Part shown: positions 1 through 6,122 of the stretch, in pieces
Position numbering within the stretch: position 1 is the first letter of the stretch
Layout: every line of letters begins with the position of its first letter
The notes under the pieces: model-generated
What the model saw: the letters and a program-made list of their open reading frames with translations, nothing else
What the model was told of the DNA's origin: nothing
The model's database searches: none
From: Alphaproteobacteria bacterium
GTDB lineage: Bacteria; Pseudomonadota; Alphaproteobacteria; Micropepsales; Micropepsaceae
Length of the DNA: 9,378 nucleotides
Assembly: GCA_947455695.1 (NCBI GenBank)
Contig: CANGRN010000030.1
Span: 1 to 9,378 of the forward strand
Reading direction: 5' to 3'
Position numbers and translations under genes: made by a program

Positions 1-811
1 CATACAGGAACAGGCTGTCCGTTTCCGACAAGGGATGGCTGTAGCTGACGGCCAGTTCGCCCAGCAAGTCGTGGGGATGCTGGCGGTCCACCAGGTGCGT
101 GGCGCCATCGGCGGTTTCGCCGCCCGCCAGCAGCAACGGATAGCCGCGCCGTCCCATGAAGGCATCGCCGCTTACCATCGCCTTTAATCCCAGCGTGTCG
201 CCATTCGCCAGATCGCGTGTCGCCATCGCCATGAACATGCTGGAGGAAAAAACCTGGTCGCCGCCACGCGGCCCGCTTTGCCAATCGGCAATGCCGTTGA
301 CCCGGCCATGCAGCATCACCATCCAGTCTTTCGCGTCCAGGTGAATGCCGCCATGCGGCGCGGACTCCGGCTGCCAGCTTGTGCCCGAGGCTTCACGGCT
401 CATGCCATAGCCTCCCAGCAATCCGTGCATCGCCATGGCGTGATCGGCGCCCGCGCTCATGTCCATGCCGGCCATGTCATGGCCCGCCTTCGCCGCGGGC
501 TTGTCGTCCTGGGGCATGGCCATTGGAGGCATGGCCTGCGGCACCGGCACCGGTTTCGCCGCCATGCCGGGCATATCGGGCATGGCTTGTGCGGGTTGCG
601 GCGCGGATGGCAGAGCCTGGGGCGCAGGCACAGGCTTTTTCGGCCTGGCCTTCTTCGCCGGCGGTTTCCTGGCAGGCATGTCCATGCCGGGCATGTCCTC
701 CATCTTCATGCCATCCATCGCGCCATGGCCCGATGCGGGCGCCGATTGCGCCGTTGCGATGGCGGATAGCAGGACGACAAACGTGGTCGAGAATGCAGTG
801 GCAGCACGCAT
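1..811 (-). CDS. Met-rich exported metal-resistance protein, probably outer membrane (partial, C-terminus beyond the window)
   Basis: This reading frame is open from an ATG at 811 to the left edge, giving 270 codons of an incomplete gene. Residues 1-21 look like a Sec signal peptide with likely cleavage after ATA (residues 19-21). Residues 22-130 are low-complexity, rich in Met, Pro, Ala and His, with 17 Met between residues 32 and 128 in clusters such as MEDMPGMDMP, MPDMPGM and HDMAGMDM, the kind of thioether/imidazole sites that bind Cu(I)/Cu(II). From residue 129 the sequence becomes ordered: HGLLGGYGMSREASGTSWQP, then WMVMLHGRVNG, and DRQHPHDLLGELAVSYSHPL near residue 250. The alternating aromatic/polar pattern suggests beta strands of an outer-membrane barrel. 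I recognise this block from uncharacterised proteins in heavy-metal resistance clusters, but know no accepted gene name. It lies divergent to csoR/copA, 76 bp away, so copper control is likely. Copper handling at the cell surface is inference; it is not clearly CopB. Confidence 0.8.
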   Translation of the reverse strand, partial: MRAATAFSTTFVVLLSAIATAQSAPASGHGAMDGMKMEDMPGMDMPARKPPAKKARPKKPVPAPQALPSAPQPAQAMPDMPGMAAKPVPVPQAMPPMAMPQDDKPAAKAGHDMAGMDMSAGADHAMAMHGLLGGYGMSREASGTSWQPESAPHGGIHLDAKDWMVMLHGRVNGIADWQSGPRGGDQVFSSSMFMAMATRDLANGDTLGLKAMVSGDAFMGRRGYPLLLAGGETADGATHLVDRQHPHDLLGELAVSYSHPLSETDSLFLY

Positions 812-837
812 GGCAGGACTCAGAGCTGGATAGGGGC

Positions 838-866
838 TTGCACCCGGACACCGCCTTCCCTACTAT
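838..866 (+). promoter_or_regulatory. Promoter of the csoR-copA operon
   Basis: A -35 box TTGCAC (838-843) and a -10 box TACTAT (861-866) are separated by exactly 17 bp, which fits a sigma-70 type promoter. The expected start of transcription near 873 leaves only about 15 nt before the csoR ATG at 888. The -10 box runs into the CsoR-type palindrome at 865-881. The 17-bp spacer fits a repressor-controlled promoter better than a MerR/CueR type, which usually has 19-20 bp. Confidence 0.6.
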
Positions 867-867
867 A
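862..867 (-). promoter_or_regulatory. Possible -10 box of the divergent Met-rich protein gene
   Basis: On the minus strand the hexamer TATAGT matches the TATAAT consensus at five of six positions and lies about 50 bp before the ATG at 811. No good -35 box sits 16-18 bp upstream, so the promoter would be weak or need help. It overlaps the CsoR-type palindrome, which would explain joint copper control. Confidence 0.3.
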
Positions 868-881
868 CCCCCAGGGAGTAT
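865..881. promoter_or_regulatory. Predicted CsoR operator
   Basis: The 17-bp sequence ATACCCCCAGGGAGTAT is an inverted repeat: all paired positions match except one (C at 869 opposite A at 877), with an unpaired centre at 873. AT-rich ends with a C-run/G-run core are the recognised layout of CsoR/RcnR-family operators. The site overlaps the plus-strand -10 box, the predicted start site and the Shine-Dalgarno AGGGAG (873-878). On the minus strand it overlaps a TATAGT (862-867) that could be the -10 of the Met-rich protein gene. Binding here should block both directions. Assignment rests on position and resemblance. Confidence 0.65.
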
Positions 882-887
882 GCAAGC

Positions 888-1160
888 ATGGCCACCGGAC
901 ATCCGAAAATATTGAGCCGCCTCTCGCGCATCGAGGGCCAGGTGCGCGGCATCGCCCGCATGGTGGAGGAGGATCGCTACTGCATCGACATCCTGAACCA
1001 GATGCAGGCGATCAAGGCCGCTCTCAAAAAAGTCGAGGAAGAAATCCTCAAGGGCCACGCGTCCCACTGCGTTGCGCACGCCATCAAGAGCGGCAGCGTC
1101 AAAGACCAGACGGAGAAATTTTCCGAGCTGGTCGAACTGTTCAGCCGTTATGGAAAATAA
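888..1160 (+). CDS. csoR: CsoR-family copper-sensing transcriptional repressor
   Basis: The 90-residue all-helical protein belongs to the CsoR/RcnR (DUF156) family, which binds operator DNA in the apo form and is released on binding metal. The N-terminal helix has the family core [21 protein letters not shown]. The metal ligands fit the CsoR C-H-C pattern: Cys32, His57 and Cys61, with the same spacings (25 and 4) as Cys36/His61/Cys65 of Mycobacterium tuberculosis CsoR. Tyr31 precedes the first Cys as in that protein. The RcnR nickel/cobalt pattern would have His at the position of Cys61. The ATG at 888 is supported by AGGGAG at 873-878 with a 9-nt gap. The gene overlaps the downstream copper ATPase gene by 11 bp, which supports Cu(I) as effector. 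Because the operator covers its own promoter, it should be autoregulated. A formaldehyde sensor (FrmR) is unlikely in this context. Confidence 0.9.
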   Translation: MATGHPKILSRLSRIEGQVRGIARMVEEDRYCIDILNQMQAIKAALKKVEEEILKGHASHCVAHAIKSGSVKDQTEKFSELVELFSRYGK

Positions 1161-3450
1161 GCCCGGCCCGGTGCGCGATCCGGTTTGCGGCATGGCGGTC
1201 GATCCGGCGACGGCCAGGTTCCAGGCCGATCACGGCGGCGCGACGCATTATTTTTGCAGCGCGGGCTGCCAGTCCAAATTCCTCGCCCATCCATCGGCAT
1301 ACATCGAACGGACCGTTGCGCCAGAACCCGCAATGGCCGGCGCTACCTATACCTGCCCCATGCATCCCCAGATTCGCCAGGCGGGCCCAGACAATTGCCC
1401 GATCTGCGGGATGGCGCTGGAGCCGGTGACGGCGGCGGTTGATACCGGGCCCAATCCCGAATTGATCGACATGTCGCGGCGGTTCTGGATCGCACTGGCA
1501 CTGACGGCACCGGTGTTTGTCCTGGAGATGGCCGGTCACATACCGGCGCTCGAAATTGACAGCACCATCTCTGCGGAAACGTCTACCTGGATACAGTTTA
1601 CACTCAGTACGCCGGTCGTCCTGTGGGCCGGCTGGCCTTTCTTCGCGCGGGGCTGGACGTCCTTGCGCAACCGCTCGCTGAACATGTTCACCCTGATCGC
1701 CCTGGGTGTCGGTGCTGCCTATCTCTACAGCCTGGCCGCGACCTTCCTGCCGGACCTTTTTCCAATGGAAGTCCGGCATGGCGGAATGATCGCGGTCTAT
1801 TACGAGGCCGCGGCCGTGATCACCGTGCTGGTGCTGCTGGGGCAGGTTCTGGAATTGCGCGCACGCGAACAGACGGGCGGCGCGATCCGCGCCCTGTTGA
1901 AGCTGGCCCCCAAAAACGCCCGGCGCATCAAGGATGATGGGCAAGATGAAGAAATCGCCCTTGAGCAGGTCCAGGTTGGCGACCGGCTGCGGGTGCGGCC
2001 CGGTGAGAGCGTGCCCGTCGATGGCACGGTGATGGAGGGCAAAAGCAGCGTCGATGAATCCATGGTCACGGGCGAGTCGATGCCGGTCGAAAAGACCCAG
2101 GATGCCCGGCTGATCGGCGGCACCATCAATGGCACCGGCGGCCTGGTCATGCGCGCCGACAAAATCGGGTCGGACACGGTCCTTGCCCGCATTGTCCATA
2201 TGGTATCGGAGGCCCAGCGCAGCCGCGCGCCCATCCAGCGCCTGGCCGATCACGTTTCGGCCTGGTTCGTGCCCGCCGTCATGGCCGCCGCGATCCTGGC
2301 TTTCGCCGCCTGGATGATCTGGGGCCCTACTCCCGCCCTTGGCTATGCCATGGTTGCCGCCGTCTCCGTCGTCATCATCGCCTGCCCTTGCGCACTGGGC
2401 CTGGCCACGCCCATGTCGATCATGGTGGGCATCGGCAAAGGCGCAGGCGTGGGCGTTCTGATCAAGAATGCCGAGGCGCTGGAGCGATTTGAAAAGATCG
2501 ACACGCTGGTGGTCGACAAGACCGGCACCTTGACCGAAGGCAGGCCCAGGGTTGTCGCGGTTGTGCCGGCCGATGGCTTTGACGAGAGCGTGATCCTGGC
2601 GCTGGGTGCGAGTCTGGAACGGTCCAGCGAACATCCCCTCGCCGCCGCCATAACAGCCGCCGCGCAGGAGCGGGCCCTTGCACTTGCGGACGTAACCGGG
2701 TTCGCGTCAGTCACCGGCAAGGGCGTGACGGGCATGGTGGGCGGGCGTGCCGTGGGCGTTGGCACGATCAAGTTGCCCGGTACGCAGGGCTTGAGCGCCG
2801 GCCTGAACAGCCGCGCGGACGCGCTGCGCCGCGAGGGCGCGACCGTCATGTTTGTGACCGTCGACGGCCAGGCAGCAGGCCTCATCGCAGTTGCCGATCC
2901 CATCAAGTCCTCCACCGCCACCGCATTGGACAGCTTGCGGGCAGGCGGCATCAGGATCGTGATGCTGACCGGCGACAATCGCCTGACCGCCGAGGCCGTC
3001 GCCGCCAGGCTCGGCATTACCGACATCGAAGCCGAAGTGCTGCCCGAACAGAAGAACGCCATCGTGCGCCGCCTGCGCAGCCAGGGCCGTGTCGTGGCGA
3101 TGGCGGGAGACGGGGTGAATGACGCCCCCGCCCTGGCCGAGGCCGATGTCGGCGTCGCCATGGGCACCGGAACGGACGTCGCGATGCAAAGCGCCGGGAT
3201 CACGCTGGTCAGAGGCGATCTCACCGGCATCGCACGCGCACGGACATTGAGCCGCGCCACCATGCGCAACATCCGCCAGAACCTGGTGCTTGCTTTCGTT
3301 TACAATGTTCTGGGCGTGCCGGTGGCCGCCGGCGTTCTTTATCCGGCGTTCGGCATCCTGCTCAGTCCGGTGATCGCGGCGGCAGCGATGAGCCTGAGTT
3401 CGGTTTCGGTGATCGCAAAGGCCCTGCGCTTGCGGCTTGTGCGGCTCTGA
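1150..3450 (+). CDS. copA: Copper-exporting P1B-1-type ATPase with N-terminal YHS and heavy-metal-binding domains
   Basis: This 766-residue inner-membrane pump would use ATP to move Cu(I) out of the cytoplasm. The N-terminus carries a YHS domain (about residues 8-52: DPVCGM, then CxxxC at Cys36/Cys40) and then a YTCPMHP...CPICGM metal-binding domain (residues 67-92). The usual CxxC HMA domain is absent. Core motifs are in order: TGES (307-310), CPC in the membrane (412-414), the phosphorylated Asp456 in DKTGT, Glu-His495-Pro of the nucleotide domain, and GDGVND (653-658). Tyr718-Asn719 in TM7 and Met747...Ser751 in TM8 complete the P1B-1 copper signature, so Zn/Cd/Co transport is unlikely. 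The ATG at 1150 gives a protein starting just before the YHS domain and overlaps the end of csoR by 11 bp. No Shine-Dalgarno is visible, so translation is probably coupled to csoR. A longer frame reaching back to 1072 lies wholly inside csoR and is not needed. Confidence 0.95.
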   Translation: MENKPGPVRDPVCGMAVDPATARFQADHGGATHYFCSAGCQSKFLAHPSAYIERTVAPEPAMAGATYTCPMHPQIRQAGPDNCPICGMALEPVTAAVDTGPNPELIDMSRRFWIALALTAPVFVLEMAGHIPALEIDSTISAETSTWIQFTLSTPVVLWAGWPFFARGWTSLRNRSLNMFTLIALGVGAAYLYSLAATFLPDLFPMEVRHGGMIAVYYEAAAVITVLVLLGQVLELRAREQTGGAIRALLKLAPKNARRIKDDGQDEEIALEQVQVGDRLRVRPGESVPVDGTVMEGKSSVDESMVTGESMPVEKTQDARLIGGTINGTGGLVMRADKIGSDTVLARIVHMVSEAQRSRAPIQRLADHVSAWFVPAVMAAAILAFAAWMIWGPTPALGYAMVAAVSVVIIACPCALGLATPMSIMVGIGKGAGVGVLIKNAEALERFEKIDTLVVDKTGTLTEGRPRVVAVVPADGFDESVILALGASLERSSEHPLAAAITAAAQERALALADVTGFASVTGKGVTGMVGGRAVGVGTIKLPGTQGLSAGLNSRADALRREGATVMFVTVDGQAAGLIAVADPIKSSTATALDSLRAGGIRIVMLTGDNRLTAEAVAARLGITDIEAEVLPEQKNAIVRRLRSQGRVVAMAGDGVNDAPALAEADVGVAMGTGTDVAMQSAGITLVRGDLTGIARARTLSRATMRNIRQNLVLAFVYNVLGVPVAAGVLYPAFGILLSPVIAAAAMSLSSVSVIAKALRLRLVRL

Positions 3451-3466
3451 GAGGGGCGCCAAAAGA

Positions 3467-3494
3467 AAAGGCCGGATGCGAACATCCGGCCTTT
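3467..3494. terminator. Bidirectional rho-independent terminator between copA and the HU gene
   Basis: A perfect 12-bp stem, AAAGGCCGGATG pairing with CATCCGGCCTTT, encloses a 4-nt loop. Read on the minus strand the loop is UUCG and the stem is followed by TCTTTT, a good terminator for the HU gene, whose stop is 26 bp before it. Read on the plus strand the loop is CGAA and a weaker T-rich tail follows, ending the copper operon 16 bp after its stop codon. Confidence 0.85.
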
Positions 3495-3520
3495 CTGTAC
3501 TTTAAAAGACGAAAGCGAAG

Positions 3521-3838
3521 TTAGATCGCTTCCTTCAGTTCCTTGGAGGCGCGGAACGCAACCTTCTTGGACGCCTTGATCTTGATGGCTTCACCGGTGG
3601 CGGGATTGCGGCCCATGCGCGGACCGCGCTTGCGCACGACGAGGATGCCCAGACCATTGAGACGGATGCGAGCGCCCTTCTTCAGGTGCTTGGTGATCAG
3701 GCCAATGACGTCTTCGATAATGGTATTGGCGAGCTTCTGCGACAGTTCGTGCTTCTCAGCGAGCTGAGCGCCGAGCTGGCGGGTGGAAACGGTTTCGACT
3801 TTAACAGCGGCAGTCTTGGTAGCGGCTTTGGTGGCCAT
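3521..3838 (-). CDS. HU/IHF-family nucleoid DNA-binding protein with N-terminal Lys/Ala extension
   Basis: This 105-residue protein is a histone-like HU-type dimer that bends and compacts DNA. Residues from about 18 onward match the HU fold: two helices (STRQLGAQLAEKH... and LANTIIEDVIGLITKHLKKG), the beta segment ARIRLNGLGILVVRKR, and the DNA-gripping arm with GRNPATGEAIKIKASKKVAF, ending in FRASKELKEAI. The arm's Arg-Asn-Pro is the conserved DNA-intercalating tip. The first 17 or so residues (MATKAATKTAAVKVETV) are an extension beyond the roughly 90-residue classical HU, of a kind seen in alphaproteobacterial relatives. AGGGAG at 3845-3850, 6 nt before the ATG, supports the start. A TAAAAT at 3875-3880 (minus) could be its -10 box, but I see no matching -35. 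It stands alone between terminators, so it is its own transcription unit. I cannot tell HU from IHF-like paralogues with certainty. Confidence 0.92.
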   Translation of the reverse strand: MATKAATKTAAVKVETVSTRQLGAQLAEKHELSQKLANTIIEDVIGLITKHLKKGARIRLNGLGILVVRKRGPRMGRNPATGEAIKIKASKKVAFRASKELKEAI

Positions 3839-3957
3839 GGGATTCTCCCTCTTAACGAATCAACGATAAGGCTGATTTTACGGCATTTCCCGCAAGATAA
3901 AGCGGGTCACCGTCAAAAAAACGCAAGTAATTGGGGGGGGTTTCCACATATAGGTCA

Positions 3958-3983
3958 AAAAAGCCCGAAAAACCGGGCTTTTT
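3958..3983 (-). terminator. Second of two tandem terminators after rplS
   Basis: A 10-bp stem, AAAAAGCCCG pairing with CGGGCTTTTT, has a 6-nt loop. On the minus strand the 3' arm ends in a run of T (CGGGCTTTTTT), the normal rho-independent form. It lies about 70 bp beyond the rplS stop, after the hairpin at 4001-4032. The A/T arms are symmetric, so it could also act on plus-strand transcripts. Confidence 0.8.
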
Positions 3984-4000
3984 CGCATGCCCAAAAGCAA

Positions 4001-4032
4001 ACGGGCCGCGGCGATCAATCGCCGCGGCCCGT
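4001..4032 (-). terminator. First of two tandem terminators after rplS
   Basis: A perfect 14-bp GC-rich stem, ACGGGCCGCGGCGA pairing with TCGCCGCGGCCCGT, closes a 4-nt loop 21 bp after the rplS stop. On the minus strand it is followed by TTGCTTTTGG, a moderate T-rich tail. With the hairpin at 3958-3983 it forms a double stop for the ffh-rplS operon. Confidence 0.75.
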
Positions 4033-4053
4033 AAAATCAGGCTGGAATCGCCT

Positions 4054-4464
4054 TTAGGCGGCAGCTTCCGGGCCGGCGCTGTCGGTGCGCTCGCTGATGC
4101 GGGCGGACTTGCCGGTGCGGCCGCGCAGGTAATAGAGCTTGGCGCGACGCACCTTGCCCTTGCGAACCACCACCACCGAGTCGACCAGCGGCGAATAGAT
4201 CGGGAAGACGCGTTCCACGCCTTCGCCATAGGACAGCTTGCGCACGGTGAAGGCCTCGTTCAGGCCGGCGCCCTGGCGGGCGATGCACACGCCTTCAAAG
4301 GCCTGGATGCGTTCGCGAGTCTTGTTCGCCTTGGCCTTTTCGTCATACGTGACGTCCACCACCTTGACGTTGACCTTCAGCGTGTCGCCGGGACGGAAAT
4401 CGGGAAGCGGCTTGGCGCGGACGGCGGCCATCTGCTCGGCTTCAAGGGTCTGCAAAAGGTTCAT
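4054..4464 (-). CDS. rplS: 50S ribosomal protein L19
   Basis: The 136-residue product is bacterial L19, which sits at the 30S-50S interface of the ribosome. The family pattern is complete: [15 protein letters not shown] near the N-terminus, [49 protein letters not shown] through the centre, and [22 protein letters not shown] at the end. The length is about 20 residues more than the 115 of E. coli, because of an acidic/Ala tail ([13 protein letters not shown]). It is the last gene of the operon, 51 bp after trmD, and two terminators follow. Only a weak GAAG Shine-Dalgarno is visible before the ATG. Confidence 0.97.
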   Translation of the reverse strand: MNLLQTLEAEQMAAVRAKPLPDFRPGDTLKVNVKVVDVTYDEKAKANKTRERIQAFEGVCIARQGAGLNEAFTVRKLSYGEGVERVFPIYSPLVDSVVVVRKGKVRRAKLYYLRGRTGKSARISERTDSAGPEAAA

Positions 4465-4515
4465 TTTCTTCGTCTTTCGGTGCGGAAAAGCGGCAATTGA
4501 GCCGGGGCATATAGC

Positions 4516-5217
4516 CTAGCGTTTGGTCTTTTCATAGAGGGTCCAGAGGTCGGGGCGGCGCGCCTTTGTCAGGCTTTCGGCCTCGCGCAGGCGGAATTTG
4601 GCGATTTCCGAATGATTTCCGCCGTTTAGGACATCCGGGATGGGGCGGCCCTCGAACAGCTGGGGCCGGGTATAATGGGGGTATTCCAAAAGCCCCGCGG
4701 CAAAGCTCTCATCCTGGGTGGAAGCATGGTCCCCCAACACCCCCGGGATCAGCCGGACGGCCGCCTCGACCAGCGCCATGGCGGCGATCTCGCCCCCTGC
4801 CAGCACAAAGTCGCCCAGGGAGATTTCCTCGATGGCGCGGGCCTCGATCACCCGCTGGTCCAGGCCCTCAAACCGCCCGCACAGCAGCACCGCACCAGGA
4901 CCCGATGCCAGTTCGCGCACCCGCGCCTGGTCCAGGTGCTTGCCGCGAGGCGACAGATAGATCAGCGGGCGATTGTTCCGTTCCACCGCATCGATCGCGG
5001 CGGCGGCCACGTCGGCGCGCATCACCATGCCCGGCCCGCCACCCGAAGGGCTGTCGTCCACCGTGCGATGCTTGCCCAGGCCGTGATCGCGGATGTCGCG
5101 CACGTCGAGCTGCCAAAGATTCTGTTGCAACGCCTTGCCCAGCAGCGAGATGCCAAGGGGACCGGGAAACATATCCGGGAAAAGAGTCAGAACGGTTGCT
5201 TGCCAGCTACTCGACAT
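4516..5217 (-). CDS. trmD: tRNA (guanine-N1-)-methyltransferase TrmD
   Basis: TrmD methylates N1 of G37 in tRNAs that read codons starting with C or otherwise carry G36-G37, using S-adenosylmethionine and preventing +1 frameshifts. The trefoil-knot (SPOUT) motifs are all present: YLSPRGKHLDQ (from residue 87), LLCGRFEGLDQRVIE (from 112), SLGDFVLAGGEIAAMALVEA (from 133), and IPGVLG (157-162). DESF...PHYTRP follows at about 169-185. I chose the ATG at 5217, giving 233 residues starting MSSSWQATVLTLFPDMFPG, because family members begin close to this point. An ATG at 5232 would add five residues. The chosen start overlaps the rimM stop by 11 bp, suggesting translational coupling; no clear Shine-Dalgarno is seen. 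Where E. coli has EDSF with its catalytic Asp169, the residue just before Ser-Phe here is Glu. Confidence 0.96.
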   Translation of the reverse strand: MSSSWQATVLTLFPDMFPGPLGISLLGKALQQNLWQLDVRDIRDHGLGKHRTVDDSPSGGGPGMVMRADVAAAAIDAVERNNRPLIYLSPRGKHLDQARVRELASGPGAVLLCGRFEGLDQRVIEARAIEEISLGDFVLAGGEIAAMALVEAAVRLIPGVLGDHASTQDESFAAGLLEYPHYTRPQLFEGRPIPDVLNGGNHSEIAKFRLREAESLTKARRPDLWTLYEKTKR

Positions 5218-5725
5218 GATCGGTGCCATCATCGTCTTCGGGCACCGCCACGACGATGTAGCCCTCGGCGATCTTGATCACCGGCACGGTCTCGCGGGTG
5301 AAGGCCAGGTGGACGCTGTCGCCGTCATCCCGCGCCAGCTCGATCACGTCGCTGGCGCCGAAATTGTGCACGGCCACAACCTTGCCGATCACCCGGCCTT
5401 CGCTGTCGCGCGCGTCCAGGCCGACCAGGTCGGCATGATAGAACTCGTCTTCATCCGGTTCGGGAAGCGCATCGCGCGACACGAACAGCTCGGTGCCCTT
5501 CAAGGCCTCGGCGGTGTTGCGGTCCTTGACCTCCGCAAACGCAATCACCGCCTCGCCCTGTTTGGAAGGGCGAAAGGCGGTGATCGTGAAGGTGCGGCCA
5601 TCCCTGGCATGCAACTTGCCATAGCGCGGCAGGGCATCGGGCGCGGCGGTGAAGATTTTGGCCTTCACCTCGCCCTTGAGCCCTTGCGCGCCCATGACGG
5701 CGGCCAGGAGAACGTCGCCGGCCAA
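5207..5725 (-). CDS. rimM: 16S rRNA-processing / 30S maturation factor RimM
   Basis: RimM binds ribosomal protein S19 and helps mature the 30S head. The N-terminal RimM domain (about residues 4-86) opens with VLLAAVMGAQGLKGEVKAKIFT, and the C-terminal PRC-barrel starts around DEDEFYHADLVGL (92-103) and runs through IGKVVAVHNFGASDVIEL to VPVIKIAEGYIVVAVPE. The 172 residues are normal for the family. The start is TTG at 5725, the codon directly after the rpsP stop TAA (5726-5728) and in the same frame; nothing further upstream is possible, and the next in-frame Met (residue 11) would cut into the conserved N-terminus. Its 3' end overlaps the trmD start by 11 bp. Confidence 0.95.
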   Translation of the reverse strand: MAGDVLLAAVMGAQGLKGEVKAKIFTAAPDALPRYGKLHARDGRTFTITAFRPSKQGEAVIAFAEVKDRNTAEALKGTELFVSRDALPEPDEDEFYHADLVGLDARDSEGRVIGKVVAVHNFGASDVIELARDDGDSVHLAFTRETVPVIKIAEGYIVVAVPEDDDGTDHVE

Positions 5726-6091
5726 TTAGGCCGCCGGCGCTTCTTCCGCGGGCTTGGCCGCGGCAGCGGCGGCAGCAGCGGCGCGTTCCTGCGCCTTCTT
5801 CTTGGGCTGGGCCTTCTGCGGATTGTTGTGCACGCGCGCCTTCACCAGGCCGGCATTGGCCAGGAACTTGTGCACCCGGTCGGACGCCACGGCGCCCTTG
5901 CCGATCCATTCCTTGGCCGATTCCAGGTTCAGCTTCAGGCGGTCGGCGTGATCGGACGGCAGCAGCGGATTGTAGAAGCCGATCTTCTCGATGAAGCGGC
6001 CGTCGCGCGGATTGCGGCTGTCGGCAATGACGATGTTGTAGTGCGGGCGTTTCTTGGTGCCGCCGCGGGCCAGACGAATGCGAAGTGCCAT
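5726..6091 (-). CDS. rpsP: 30S ribosomal protein S16
   Basis: This is bacterial S16, a small-subunit protein needed for 30S assembly. The core (residues 1-90) has [39 protein letters not shown], and the helix [23 protein letters not shown]. Residues from about 91 form a Lys- then Ala-rich tail with a run of nine Ala, making it 121 residues, roughly 40 more than E. coli S16; such tails are common in alphaproteobacteria. AAGGA about 10 nt before the ATG is a fair Shine-Dalgarno. It starts 31 bp after the ffh stop and ends directly against rimM. Confidence 0.97.
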   Translation of the reverse strand: MALRIRLARGGTKKRPHYNIVIADSRNPRDGRFIEKIGFYNPLLPSDHADRLKLNLESAKEWIGKGAVASDRVHKFLANAGLVKARVHNNPQKAQPKKKAQERAAAAAAAAAKPAEEAPAA

Positions 6092-6122
6092 GTTCAGTTT
6101 TCCTTGCAGTTAAACGATTAAA

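Noticed and set aside
459..833. Plus-strand frames rich in Gly, Ala and Met across 278-915
   Set aside because: They are antisense to the Met-rich exported protein gene; the MPGM-like repeats arise because the repeated codons read similarly on both strands.
850..890. A MerR/CueR-type copper promoter
   Set aside because: The spacer between TTGCAC and TACTAT is 17 bp rather than 19-20, no merR-like gene is present, and a csoR gene is directly adjacent.
1072..1149. A 26-residue N-terminal extension of the copper ATPase frame back to 1072
   Set aside because: It lies wholly within csoR in another frame; the ATG at 1150 places the start directly before the YHS domain and fits an operon overlap.
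477..1193. Long minus-strand frame of 238 codons across the csoR/Met-rich gap
   Set aside because: It is antisense to csoR in its first part and out of frame with the Met-rich gene in the rest; its composition is that of a shadow frame in GC-rich DNA.
1141..2634. A 497-codon minus-strand frame antisense to the copper ATPase
   Set aside because: It is rich in His, Gln, Arg and Gly with no recognisable domain, as expected opposite a GC-rich coding gene.
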